Positions 1-5,956 are shown, numbered from the stretch's first letter. The stretch: DNA of 6,616 bases from Cyanobacteriota bacterium (GCA_947463165.1 CANHSW010000121.1:1-6616), one strand, 5' to 3'. Program-made: numbers and translations. Notes: generated by a model not told the origin, from the letters alone.

Positions 1-195
1 AGCTTTTGACAAGGAGCGTTAAGGGGAAAAGGTGTCAATGAATGATCGTGATCCATAACCGGCGGAACATCCCCTCCCCCAGGGGATCGGCCGCCGCCGC
101 GGCCTTAGCCCCCGGGGGAGGGGATGTGTTGATAAACACTAGATGCGAGCCACCCCTAGGGGGGCAGCTTGCTCAAAGCTGATGCAGACTGGCTT
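1..195. other. Hairpin-rich non-coding 3' flank of purM
   Basis: No convincing gene is present; all three plus-strand frames meet stops or lack a plausible protein. The stretch lies just after the purM stop codon and contains several separate inverted repeats: CAGCTT/AAGCTG at 165-181 (6-bp stem, 5-nt loop), the palindrome CCCCTAGGGG at 153-162, GTGTT/AACAC at 126-139, the large GC-rich structure at 67-127, and a TTGACA/TGTCAA pair at 6-11 and 33-38. None is followed by a clear T-tract on either strand, so a textbook intrinsic terminator is not seen, although one of these hairpins probably ends the purM transcript. Confidence 0.6.
67..127. terminator. Large GC-rich inverted repeat, possible purM terminator or REP-like element
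   Basis: Seen directly: ACATCCCCTCCCCC (67-80) is the perfect reverse complement of 114-127. The 33 bp between the arms contain a perfect GGCCGC/GCGGCC hairpin (89-94 with 99-104, 4-nt loop). The left arm can instead pair locally, ATCCCCT (69-75) with AGGGGAT (81-87), and 109-118 is the palindrome CCCCCGGGGG. There are therefore two mutually exclusive folds. The element sits about 70 bp past the purM stop codon. It could end purM transcription, but lacks a T-tract, so a REP-like repeat or 3' stabilising structure is equally possible. Confidence 0.45.
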
Positions 196-1230
196 TTAGA
201 ATGGCATTCCAGCCAAGGGAGCACCGCCACTAGCTGGGCCAGCGGCCACCTCGCCCAGCTCCCAGGCCTGGTGGCCCAGGGCCTGGCATACCTTCAGAGC
301 CGCATCTACCGCTGTTGCCGGCAGCACGAGGCAATAGCCAACCCCCAGGTTGAAGGTGTGCCAGATGTCCGATTCTGGGATCTGGCCTGCCTGCTGCAGC
401 CACTGGAACAGGGCGGGCCGCTGCCAGCTCTGCGGATCGATCACGGCATGCATCCCAGCGGGGAGGCAGCGGGGCAGGTTCTCCGGCAGGCCGCCCCCGG
501 TGATGTGGGCCATGCCGTGAATGGGGATGGCGCTGGCCTTGAGAGCTTTAACCAGGTCCCAGTAAATCCTGGTGGGCGTGAGCAGGGCATCGATGACGCT
601 GCCACTGCCAGGCCAGGTGACAGTGGGATCCAGGGCCTGGGCCTCCAGGATGCGCCGCACCAGACTGAAGCCGTTGCTGTGCACCCCTGAACTAGCCACA
701 GCCAGGATCCTGTGCCCAGGTTGCACAGCGCTGCCATCCACCAGCTCAGTGGCCTCCACCACGGCCACGCAGAAGCCGGCCAGGTCATAGCGCCCAGGGC
801 TATAGAAGCCGGGCATCTCCGCTGTTTCGCCCCCCAGCAGGGCACAGCCGCTCTGGCGGCAGCCGTCGGCGATCCCCTCCACCACCGAGGCCATCGCGGC
901 GGGGCTGAGCTTGCCCGTGGCTATGTAGTCGAGAAAAAACAGCGGCTGGGCACCACTGGTGATCACATCGTTGACGCACATCGCCACCAGGTCGATGCCC
1001 ACCCCGTGATGACTGCCCTGGGCCTGGGCCAGTTCCAACTTGGTACCCACCCCGTCGGTACCTGAGACCAACAGCGGCTCCTTGAGGCCTGCGGGCAGGC
1101 GACAGAGGCCGCCGAAGCCGCCAAGGCCGCCGACCACCTCCGGCCTTCTGGTGGATTCCACGCTGGAGCGGATCCTCTCCACGAAGGCTCGGCCCGCTTC
1201 CACGTCCACTCCCGCGCTGCGGTAGTCCAT
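196..1230 (-). CDS. purM: Phosphoribosylformylglycinamidine cyclo-ligase (AIR synthase)
   Basis: PurM catalyses the ATP-dependent ring closure of FGAM to AIR, the fifth step of de novo purine synthesis, in the cytosol. The 344-residue length is normal for the family. Family motifs appear in order: MDYRSAGVD at the start, GGLGGFGGL (34-42), the DGVGTK segment (59-64), [12 protein letters not shown] (78-89), GGETAEMPG (133-141), [13 protein letters not shown] (180-192), [13 protein letters not shown] (242-254) and FNLGVG (293-298). The ATG at 1230 is chosen because homologues begin with this DYR-AGVD sequence. No clear Shine-Dalgarno sequence precedes it; a TAGATA hexamer 13-18 bp upstream could be a -10 box, which would give a very short leader. 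A 15-bp tandem repeat array begins 31 bp upstream. The gene appears intact and is divergent from rlpA. Confidence 0.97.
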   Translation of the reverse strand: MDYRSAGVDVEAGRAFVERIRSSVESTRRPEVVGGLGGFGGLCRLPAGLKEPLLVSGTDGVGTKLELAQAQGSHHGVGIDLVAMCVNDVITSGAQPLFFLDYIATGKLSPAAMASVVEGIADGCRQSGCALLGGETAEMPGFYSPGRYDLAGFCVAVVEATELVDGSAVQPGHRILAVASSGVHSNGFSLVRRILEAQALDPTVTWPGSGSVIDALLTPTRIYWDLVKALKASAIPIHGMAHITGGGLPENLPRCLPAGMHAVIDPQSWQRPALFQWLQQAGQIPESDIWHTFNLGVGYCLVLPATAVDAALKVCQALGHQAWELGEVAAGPASGGAPLAGMPF

Positions 1231-1260
1231 CCCAGTTGTACGTATCTACTCAGATCCTCT

Positions 1261-1380
1261 GATGCCGAGGAGGCTGATGCTGGGGAGGCTGACGCTGAGG
1301 AGCCCCATGCCGGGGAGCCCGATGGAAGGGATTCTGATGCTGGGGAGCCCGATGCCGAGGAGCCTGATGCCGGGCAGATT
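1261..1380. repeat. 15-bp tandem repeat, eight units, upstream of purM
   Basis: Eight consecutive 15-bp units are visible, plus-strand consensus GATGCYGRGGAGSCY. Units 1-4 and 6-7 are close copies; units 5 and 8 are more degenerate. The array ends 31 bp before the purM start codon and covers the place where a -35 element would sit if TAGATA (1243-1248, minus strand) is the -10 box. The period is a multiple of three, so it reads through all frames (for example DAEEP/DAGEP on the plus strand). No start codon or recognisable protein goes with it, so I treat it as non-coding. Confidence 0.93.
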
Positions 1381-1543
1381 GCTGGAAGTTACTGCTGTCT
1401 GCCCCATGACAACGGACTACGAATGCCGCGTTCAGACAGCTTTGAGGCCAATCAGTGGTTCCACTGAGGCAGCACTGCTGCTTGAGCCGCCAAAAAAGCA
1501 CCCCCAGGGGCCGCCAAGCCGGTGGACACCTGGGCAATTGGCA

Positions 1544-1599
1544 CACTAAATGATTGGCGGGGCTTATGCCGCTGATTAATTTTGCTAATCAGTTTAGTG
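1544..1599. other. Long bulged stem-loop with competing inner hairpin
   Basis: Seen directly: CACTAAA (1544-1550) pairs with TTTAGTG (1593-1599). After a single bulged G (1592), TGATTGGC (1551-1558) pairs with GCTAATCA (1584-1591) with one G-U pair, giving a 15-bp stem around a 25-nt loop. The right arm can instead form a perfect 7-bp hairpin, CTGATTA (1572-1578) with TAATCAG (1586-1592); both folds cannot exist together. There is no T-tract on either side, so it is not a standard terminator. It may be a structured leader or a protein-binding dyad; its function is unknown. Confidence 0.55.
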
Positions 1600-1877
1600 C
1601 TTGCCTGGGCCGTCTCAGGCCTGTGGGGGCCTGGGATGGTTCAGGGGATTACAAATCCTGATCAATATTGAGGCGGGACCAGACCTGCGATGGGTTTGCG
1701 GATTCGCCCTTACCTTGCAGTGGTCGTCTACCCCCGTAAGGAACTCTGAAGACGAATTCTCCGCATTTGATCGGCCCTTCCGCTTCTACAAGCGGCATTT
1801 GGCCCAGCGGAAATCCAACGTCTTCGGGCCACTGATTCCCTTGTGGTTGCTGCCTTGAGCAGCGGGTTCCGTTTGTT

Positions 1878-2435
1878 ATGCGTCGATCCTTCCCTATAGC
1901 AGCCCTGGCTCTGCTCTGCTCCGGAACCGCCTTGGTGCCCGCCATGGCCAATCCAACCTGGGCCTCTTCCCGAGGCAGCTCCGATGGCGATGAGCTCCCC
2001 CTGGCAACGATTGTTGGCACCGAGGTGGCGATCAGAGCTGATTCCACCGGTCCCGATCCGGGCTTCTTAGCGCCTGGCTCGGACCTGGCACCAGCCCCGC
2101 TCCTGCCTGAGTTCAAGGTTCCCGGTCCCAGCCTCCAGGTACTCCAGGCCAGCACTGGCCAGGCCAGTTGGTATGGCCCCGGCTTCTACGGCTCACGCAC
2201 TGCCAACGGAGAAAAGCTTCGGAAGGGAACGCTTACGGCCGCCCATCGCACCCTGCCTTTTGGCACCAGGGTGCGGGTCACCAATCTTTGGAACGGTCGC
2301 TCGGCCGTAGTGCGCATCAACGACCGGGGGCCCTTCCATGGCAACCGTGTGATCGATCTGGCCCACGGAGCCGCCCAGGAGCTCGGTGTCGCCTCCAGCG
2401 GTGTCGCCCAGGTGAAACTTGAAGTGTTGCGCTGA
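1878..2435 (+). CDS. rlpA: RlpA-like septal ring peptidoglycan hydrolase, exported
   Basis: The 185-residue protein has an N-terminal signal peptide (RR, then a hydrophobic stretch to about residue 20) with a probable signal peptidase I site after AMA (residue 24). A Pro/Ser/Gly-rich linker follows (about 25-93), then a C-terminal double-psi beta-barrel RlpA domain (about 94-184). That domain carries GQASWYG, RTANGE, LTAAHRTLPFGTRVRVTN, VRINDRGPF and IDLAHGAAQELG. The residues equivalent to the catalytic Glu/His/Asp set known from Pseudomonas RlpA are E112, H123 and D149, at the same spacing. RlpA cleaves naked glycan strands, typically at the division septum. There is no SPOR domain, and Cys14 lacks a good lipobox (ALLC), so the protein is probably secreted rather than a lipoprotein. 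The ATG at 1878 gives a complete signal peptide; no Shine-Dalgarno is evident. Confidence 0.92.
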   Translation: MRRSFPIAALALLCSGTALVPAMANPTWASSRGSSDGDELPLATIVGTEVAIRADSTGPDPGFLAPGSDLAPAPLLPEFKVPGPSLQVLQASTGQASWYGPGFYGSRTANGEKLRKGTLTAAHRTLPFGTRVRVTNLWNGRSAVVRINDRGPFHGNRVIDLAHGAAQELGVASSGVAQVKLEVLR

Positions 2436-2457
2436 GCCAGCTGACATGGGGGCGCCT

Positions 2458-2482
2458 AGGGCCCTCAGGGGCTGAGGGGCCT
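2458..2482 (+). terminator. Hairpin after rlpA, probable transcription terminator
   Basis: CCCTCAG (2462-2468) pairs perfectly with CTGAGGG (2472-2478) across a three-G loop. After one G-G mismatch the stem continues with AGG/CCT (2458-2460 with 2480-2482). It starts 23 bp after the rlpA stop codon. The downstream sequence is AT-rich (CATATCCTTATTAAT) but has no uninterrupted T-tract, so termination is inferred from position and stem strength. Confidence 0.45.
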
Positions 2483-2652
2483 GCATATCCTTATTAATGC
2501 CACTAGGGATACTCCAAATAACCGCGCAAACGCTTAAGGGCGCCAAAAAAGATTTTCCAATCCGTTCACACGAGCTAGGCGGCCTCCTCCATTCCCTTGA
2601 TTCTCCGACGGATTGACTAGGGAGAAAAGCAATTCTTGTTGAGCCGTGCTGA

Positions 2653-2728
2653 ATGCAAAGCATTTCAATACCATCTTGTCAGCTCTCGCGAATCAGCGGC
2701 AAGCCAGCTGGCGCAATGCTTCTTGCAT
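2653..2728 (+). other. Long imperfect stem-loop, candidate structured RNA
   Basis: ATGCAAAGCATT (2653-2664) pairs over its whole length with the 2715-2728 arm, interrupted only by a two-base bulge (TC, 2721-2722). The 50-nt loop holds the palindrome GCCAGCTGGC (2703-2712) and a weak CTTG/CAAG inner pair. A GAGCTTTTTC stretch follows at 2741-2750, a weak T-tract. It lies in the AT-rich gap upstream of panC/cmk. It could be a small RNA or leader structure, but no promoter is clear and I recognise no known RNA family. Confidence 0.35.
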
Positions 2729-2831
2729 CATAAGATCAGTGAGCTTTTTCAAGCCATCTTGAATTTATAGCATCAACTCCATACGGCTACTTGATTCACC
2801 ACCAAATCGGTCAATCTTGCACCCCCCCCTG

Positions 2832-2865
2832 TAGGCTAGCCGCACGACTAGGCTAGTCGCAAAAC
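2832..2865. repeat. 17-bp direct repeat upstream of panC/cmk
   Basis: Two adjacent 17-bp units (2832-2848 and 2849-2865) share 14 of 17 bases; both begin TAGGCTAG followed by YCGCA. The second unit is also part of a small dyad, GACTA-GGC-TAGTC (2846-2858). The pair ends about 60 bp before the panC start codon, one and a half helical turns per unit, where a regulator-binding site could sit. An eight-C run lies just upstream. A regulatory role is inference only. Confidence 0.5.
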
Positions 2866-2924
2866 CCCATTCCCCCAGGATCACTGACCGGGCGGCGCGA
2901 TGCCCGTTGTTTTAGTATTGCTTC

Positions 2925-4487
2925 ATGCAACTGATAACCAGCTGTCGTGAGCTGGTGCATTGGCGGCGCTCTTGCAGGGCTCCGGTGCACTTTGTGCCCA
3001 CCATGGGGGCGCTGCATCACGGCCATCGCCACCTGATTGAACGGGCTGGGGCGGGCCCCACCGCCACATCAGCTCCCCAGGTGGTGGTGAGCGTGTTTGT
3101 AAATCCCTTGCAATTCGCTCCAGGGGAGGATTTTGACCGCTACCCGGCCAGCCTCAGCCTCGATGCCGACCTGGCCGCAGCCGCCGGTGCCGACCTGTTG
3201 TTCGCGCCCAGTGTGGCGGAGCTCTATCCGTCGGGGGTGGAGGAGCTGTTCCAACTGCAGGTGCCAAAGGCCCTGCAGGCAGTGCTCTGCGGGCGCAGTC
3301 GCCCTGGTCATTTCAATGGCGTGGCCACGGTGGTGGCTCGCCTGCTTGGCCTGGTGCGGCCAGATCGCCTGCTGCTCGGCGAAAAGGACTGGCAGCAGTT
3401 GGTGATTCTGCGCCGCCTGGTGAGCGAGCTGGGGCTGCCGCTGGCGGTGCAGGGCTGTGCCACGGTGCGGGACAGCGATGGCTTGGCTACCAGTTCTCGC
3501 AATAGCTATCTCCAGGCGGAGCAGCGTGCCCTGGCCCTGGCCCTGCCCCGAACCCTGGCGGCTATACGACAGCGATTTCAGGCTGATGCTGCTGACCTTG
3601 CCACCGACAAGCTGGTGGCGGAGACCCGCCAGCGCCTGGAATCCGCCGGGTTAATGGTGGATTATGTGGAGCTGGTGCAAGCTGCCACGCTGCTGCCCTT
3701 GGCTGCTCCCCGTGGGGTAAGCCTGCTGGCCGCGGCCGTGTTTTGCGGGCCCGCCCGTCTCATCGATCACACCGTGCTGATGGCTCGCGCTCCAATTGTT
3801 GCCATTGATGGCCCCGCCGGGGCGGGCAAGAGCACCGTTACCCGAGCTTTTGCGCGGCGGCTGGGGCTGATTTACCTCGATACCGGTGCCATGTATCGCG
3901 CCGTCACCTGGTGGGTGCTGAGCCAAGGGGCCGATCCGGCCGCGGCCGCTGCGGTGGCCCCATTGCTGGAAAACCTCGACCTGCGGCTCTCCCATGGCCC
4001 AGAAGGCGAGCAACTGGTGAGCATCAACGGCCATGAAGTGAGCATTGCTATTCGCAGCCCTGAGGTCACCGCCCAGGTGTCGGTGGTGGCAGCCCATGGC
4101 TGTGTGCGCCAGGCCCTCACCCACCAGCAACAGGCGATGGGAGAGCGGGGCGGGCTGGTGGCCGAGGGTCGCGACATCGGCACAGCTGTTTTCCCCGGAG
4201 CCGATCTGAAGGTGTTTCTCACCGCCACCGTGGCCGAGCGGGCCAGGCGGCGGGCGCTGGACCTGGAGCGGCAGGGCTTCGCGGTGCCGCCTCTCGATGA
4301 GCTGGAAGCCCAGATCGCCGAGCGCGACCATCGCGATGCCAGCCGCGAGGTGTCACCCCTGCTGATGGCTGACGACGCGGTGGAACTGGTCAGCGATGGG
4401 CTCGGCATTGAAGCAGTGATCCAAGCTCTGGTGGATCTTTTTCGAGAGCGGGTGCCTGAGGAGGCCTGGCCCGATCCAGCCGCCTGA
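2925..4487 (+). CDS. panC/cmk: Bifunctional pantothenate synthetase / cytidylate kinase (PanC-Cmk fusion)
   Basis: The 520-residue protein joins two enzymes, an arrangement known from cyanobacteria. Residues 1 to about 282 are PanC, which condenses pantoate and beta-alanine using ATP (CoA pathway). It shows PTMGALHHGH (25-34, HxGH signature), SVFVNPLQF (56-64), LCGRSRPGHFNGV (121-133), GEKDWQQL (152-159) and DSDGLATSSRN (183-193). Residues from about 286 are Cmk, which phosphorylates CMP/dCMP. It shows the P-loop GPAGAGKST (296-304), LDTGAMYRAV (318-327), EGRDIGTAVFPGADLKVFL (414-432) and the lid segment RDHRDASREVSPL (467-479). Length is usual for the fusion and all key motifs are present. 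The start at 2925 fits the PanC N-terminus, but no Shine-Dalgarno is visible. An ATG at the junction (3780, Met286) lies where a separate Cmk would start. Confidence 0.97.
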   Translation: MQLITSCRELVHWRRSCRAPVHFVPTMGALHHGHRHLIERAGAGPTATSAPQVVVSVFVNPLQFAPGEDFDRYPASLSLDADLAAAAGADLLFAPSVAELYPSGVEELFQLQVPKALQAVLCGRSRPGHFNGVATVVARLLGLVRPDRLLLGEKDWQQLVILRRLVSELGLPLAVQGCATVRDSDGLATSSRNSYLQAEQRALALALPRTLAAIRQRFQADAADLATDKLVAETRQRLESAGLMVDYVELVQAATLLPLAAPRGVSLLAAAVFCGPARLIDHTVLMARAPIVAIDGPAGAGKSTVTRAFARRLGLIYLDTGAMYRAVTWWVLSQGADPAAAAAVAPLLENLDLRLSHGPEGEQLVSINGHEVSIAIRSPEVTAQVSVVAAHGCVRQALTHQQQAMGERGGLVAEGRDIGTAVFPGADLKVFLTATVAERARRRALDLERQGFAVPPLDELEAQIAERDHRDASREVSPLLMADDAVELVSDGLGIEAVIQALVDLFRERVPEEAWPDPAA

Positions 4488-4520
4488 ATCGGAGCAGAAA
4501 TCCTGTTCCCCCAGGGCCAG
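4466..4520. terminator. Hairpin in the 34-bp convergent gap, possible bidirectional terminator
   Basis: The gap between the convergent panC/cmk and phosphatase stop codons holds GGAGCAG (4491-4497) pairing with CTGTTCC (4503-4509), one G-U pair, 5-nt loop. An outer CTGGCCC/GGGCCAG pair (4466-4472 with 4514-4520) reaches into both genes. There are no T-tracts. A shared terminator is expected here from the layout, but its strength cannot be judged. Confidence 0.35.
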
Positions 4521-4521
4521 C

Positions 4522-5019
4522 TCAGCCCCGGCGCAGCTGCTGCAGCAAGCCAAAGCAGGCATCCTCCAGCAGATCCAACACCTGCTCGAAGCCTTGCTCA
4601 CCGCCGTAGTAGGGGTCCGGCACATCCCTCACCTGGAAACGACCGCAATAGCGGGTGATCGGCTCAATGCGTGCCATCGGGGCCTTGGGTTGGTGGGGCT
4701 GACGATCCAGACCGCGGGCCAGGGCCTGCACCGCCCGCAGGTTGTCGTCATCCATGGTGAGAATCCGATCAAAGCGGTGCAGATCAGCTGTTTCAATTTG
4801 ACGGGCCCGGCTGAGCAGATGGATGCCGCGGCGCTCGGCCGCCGCCCGCATGCGCCGGTCCGCCGGGTTGCCCACATGCCAGCCGCCCGTGCCGGCGCTG
4901 TCCACCACAAATTGATCCTCCAGACCCTCTTGGGCCAGCAGGTGCAGGAACACCCCCTCGGCGGCCGGCGAGCGGCAGATATTGCCGAGGCAAACAAATA
5001 GCAGCCGCTGCTCAGCCAT
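4522..5019 (-). CDS. Low-molecular-weight protein-tyrosine phosphatase
   Basis: A 165-residue cytosolic enzyme of the LMW-PTP family, of typical length. The N-terminal P-loop VCLGNICRSP has the CX5R signature, with nucleophile Cys10 and Arg16. The general-acid Asp135 lies in DVPDPYYGG (132-140) near the C-terminus, and VDSAGTGGWHVG (39-50) and ILTMDDDN (86-93) are also typical. The reading frame is open further upstream, but that extension is just cpcF in another frame; the ATG at 5019 begins immediately before the catalytic core. It overlaps the end of cpcF by 8 nt and has a weak AGGGA 4 nt upstream, so coupled translation is likely. Such enzymes dephosphorylate tyrosine kinases, exopolysaccharide-related proteins or arsenate-type substrates; the target here is unknown. 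From memory, a gene of this type flanks phycobilisome rod genes in marine Synechococcus, which fits this neighbourhood. Confidence 0.93.
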   Translation of the reverse strand: MAEQRLLFVCLGNICRSPAAEGVFLHLLAQEGLEDQFVVDSAGTGGWHVGNPADRRMRAAAERRGIHLLSRARQIETADLHRFDRILTMDDDNLRAVQALARGLDRQPHQPKAPMARIEPITRYCGRFQVRDVPDPYYGGEQGFEQVLDLLEDACFGLLQQLRRG

Positions 5020-5749
5020 CGGTTCCCTGCCGCTGCGGGATCGCCAGGAGCCTCTGCAGAGCGAGACAGGCCCGCAACCGCACCACGGGAGCCTCCTCCG
5101 CCAGGTTGTCGCTGAGCCCGTGCAGGGCATCCAACAACCGCGAAACGGGTTCAGAATTGAGGCTGCACTGGCTAATCGGGGCCCTGGGCGCCAGGGCCGG
5201 AACCAAGGCCGGAGCCAGGGCTTCCAGCCCCACCGCCACGGCATAGCGCACCACCCATTCGCCGTCGCTGCAGCCAGCCACCAGGGCCTGCAGGCAGCGC
5301 TCGGCGATGGGCGGCCGCTCGCCGGCGGCCAGCGGCTCCAGGTTCAGCTGGCCCAGGCCCCGGGCGGCGGCCCGGCGCACACTGGGGCCGATGTCCCTGG
5401 CGAGGGCGTCTTCCAGCACATCGAGGCCGCGCACATCGCCGATGCCGGCCAGGGCCCTTACGGTCCAGGCCCGGGCGCCGTAGTTGAAACCATCAAGGTT
5501 GGCCAGGATCGTGTCCACGGCCGGCACGCCGATGGCGATCAGACCATCCACGGCGGCCACCGCCGCCCCGGGGTTGTTGAAGCCCAGCACCTCCACCAGG
5601 CAGGCGGCCCCATCGGGATGGCCGGCGGCGGCCAGGGCCTGGGTGGCCTGGAGCAGCCCCAGGGCACTATCGGCGCGCCGCACGGCTTCCACCAGCGATG
5701 CCACCAGGGGATCGCCAGTGCGCTTGGGGTCAACCATCACAGTGGTCAT
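5012..5749 (-). CDS. cpcF: Phycocyanobilin lyase subunit, CpcF-type (HEAT repeats)
   Basis: A 245-residue Ala/Leu-rich protein made of HEAT-like helical repeats. The CpcF-like signature runs from LVEVLGFNNPGAAVAAVDGL (51-70) through FNYGARAWTVRALAGIGD (88-105) to SVRRAAARGLG (123-133), with a further repeat at WVVRYAVAVGLEAL (165-178). CpcF works with CpcE as a heterodimer that attaches phycocyanobilin to the alpha subunit of phycocyanin. The order cpcE-cpcF-phosphatase on one strand suggests one transcript. The ATG at 5749 is preferred; Met5 (5737) is an alternative. Neither has a Shine-Dalgarno sequence, because the upstream DNA is a 16-bp repeat array ending 5 bp before the start. An ALAP/ALVP/ALAP tandem (177-188) interrupts the C-terminal part. 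It could instead belong to a close paralogue such as an RpcF- or PecF-type subunit. Confidence 0.86.
   Translation of the reverse strand: MTTVMVDPKRTGDPLVASLVEAVRRADSALGLLQATQALAAAGHPDGAACLVEVLGFNNPGAAVAAVDGLIAIGVPAVDTILANLDGFNYGARAWTVRALAGIGDVRGLDVLEDALARDIGPSVRRAAARGLGQLNLEPLAAGERPPIAERCLQALVAGCSDGEWVVRYAVAVGLEALAPALVPALAPRAPISQCSLNSEPVSRLLDALHGLSDNLAEEAPVVRLRACLALQRLLAIPQRQGTDG
5186..5221 (-). repeat. 12-bp tandem repeat inside cpcF, three units
   Basis: On the minus strand three 12-bp units encode ALAP, ALVP and ALAP (residues 177-188), followed by RAP. The DNA units differ by a few bases each. Proline at every fourth residue suggests a linker or helix break between HEAT helices, and the period keeps the frame. 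Confidence 0.8.
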
Positions 5750-5754
5750 CGGCG

Positions 5755-5850
5755 GAATTGAGCGCTTTCGGCATTGAACGTTGGCTGAATTGAGCGTTGG
5801 CTGAATTGAACGTTGGCTGAATTGTGCGTTGTTCGAATTGAGTGCTGGCG
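5755..5850. repeat. 16-bp tandem repeat, six units, directly upstream of cpcF
   Basis: Six consecutive 16-bp units, plus-strand consensus GAATTGARCGTTGGCT. Units 2-4 are nearly identical; units 1, 5 and 6 are more diverged. The array fills the DNA from 6 to 101 bp before the cpcF start codon, including the whole ribosome-binding region, and contains no Shine-Dalgarno-like sequence. The period is not a multiple of three, which fits a non-coding position. The remaining 5851-5914 between cpcE and cpcF shows only a short AGCTGGG duplication and no gene. Confidence 0.94.
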
Positions 5851-5914
5851 GCGGTGGTGGTTGGCAACAGCTGGGAGCTGGGTATCGCTGCAGGAGAGCT
5901 CACGGTGCGGCAGC

Positions 5915-5956
5915 CAAGGGCAGGGCGTCCATAGCTCAGAGCAGAGCATCCATGGC
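5915..5956 (-). repeat. Imperfect 21-bp duplication across the cpcE stop codon
   Basis: The last codons of cpcE (5956-5936) read A-M-D-A-L-L-stop. The next 21 bases in the same frame (5935-5915) read A-M-D-A-L-P-L, matching at 15 of 21 bases, and the frame then stops at 5902-5900. Three of the six differences are at synonymous third positions. This looks like a duplicated or once-translated cpcE C-terminus lying after the present stop codon. Confidence 0.65.

Larger units (their letters stand above)
1231..1877. other. Divergent intergenic region between purM and rlpA
   Basis: This 647-bp gap separates the start codons of purM (minus) and rlpA (plus) and must hold promoters for both. It contains the 15-bp array (1261-1380) and the bulged stem-loop at 1544-1599. 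Smaller hairpins are CAGGCC/GGCCTG (1616-1621 with 1628-1633) and CCGCTT/AAGCGG (1780-1785 with 1790-1795). The latter is enclosed by a distant GAAGACG/CGTCTTC pair (1748-1754 with 1819-1825), so the DNA just before rlpA may form a structured leader. I found no strong -35/-10 pair, no tRNA and no convincing gene; an 85-codon frame at 1601-1858 has only a TTG start and no recognisable features. Confidence 0.6.
2436..2924. other. AT-rich intergenic region between rlpA and panC/cmk
   Basis: This 489-bp gap is clearly less GC-rich than its neighbours, especially about 2480-2820. It contains a terminator-like hairpin after rlpA (2458-2482), a long stem-loop (2653-2728), an eight-C run (2822-2829) and a 17-bp direct repeat (2832-2865). 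A TTGACT at 2613-2618 resembles a -35 box but has no good -10 at the right distance, and no promoter could be assigned confidently. A 26-codon frame (ATG 2653 to TAA) sits within the stem-loop, without supporting evidence. I found no tRNA and no match to the small RNA motifs I know from cyanobacteria. Confidence 0.6.

Noticed and set aside
1107..1135. Short GCC-rich repeat within purM
   Set aside because: It encodes the conserved GGLGGFGGL glycine-rich motif of PurM and is explained by the protein.
1250..1546. Gene-like frames on both strands through the 15-bp array
   Set aside because: They are open because the repeat period is a multiple of three; the products are low-complexity, have no ATG in the relevant frame or a GTG only, and no recognisable domain.
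1601..1858. 85-codon plus-strand frame upstream of rlpA
   Set aside because: It starts only at a TTG, has no ribosome-binding site, shows weak coding composition and resembles no family I know; I describe the stretch as intergenic.
2613..2641. Possible sigma-70-type promoter beginning TTGACT
   Set aside because: At 17-bp spacing the -10 position reads TTGTTG, too poor a match to claim.
2193..2663. Long minus-strand frame antisense to rlpA
   Set aside because: It mostly mirrors the rlpA coding frame; the unique part has no recognisable sequence and no start signal.
5020..5244. 75-residue N-terminal extension of the phosphatase
   Set aside because: This Trp/Arg/Pro-rich stretch is the cpcF coding sequence read in another frame; the family core begins directly after the ATG at 5019.
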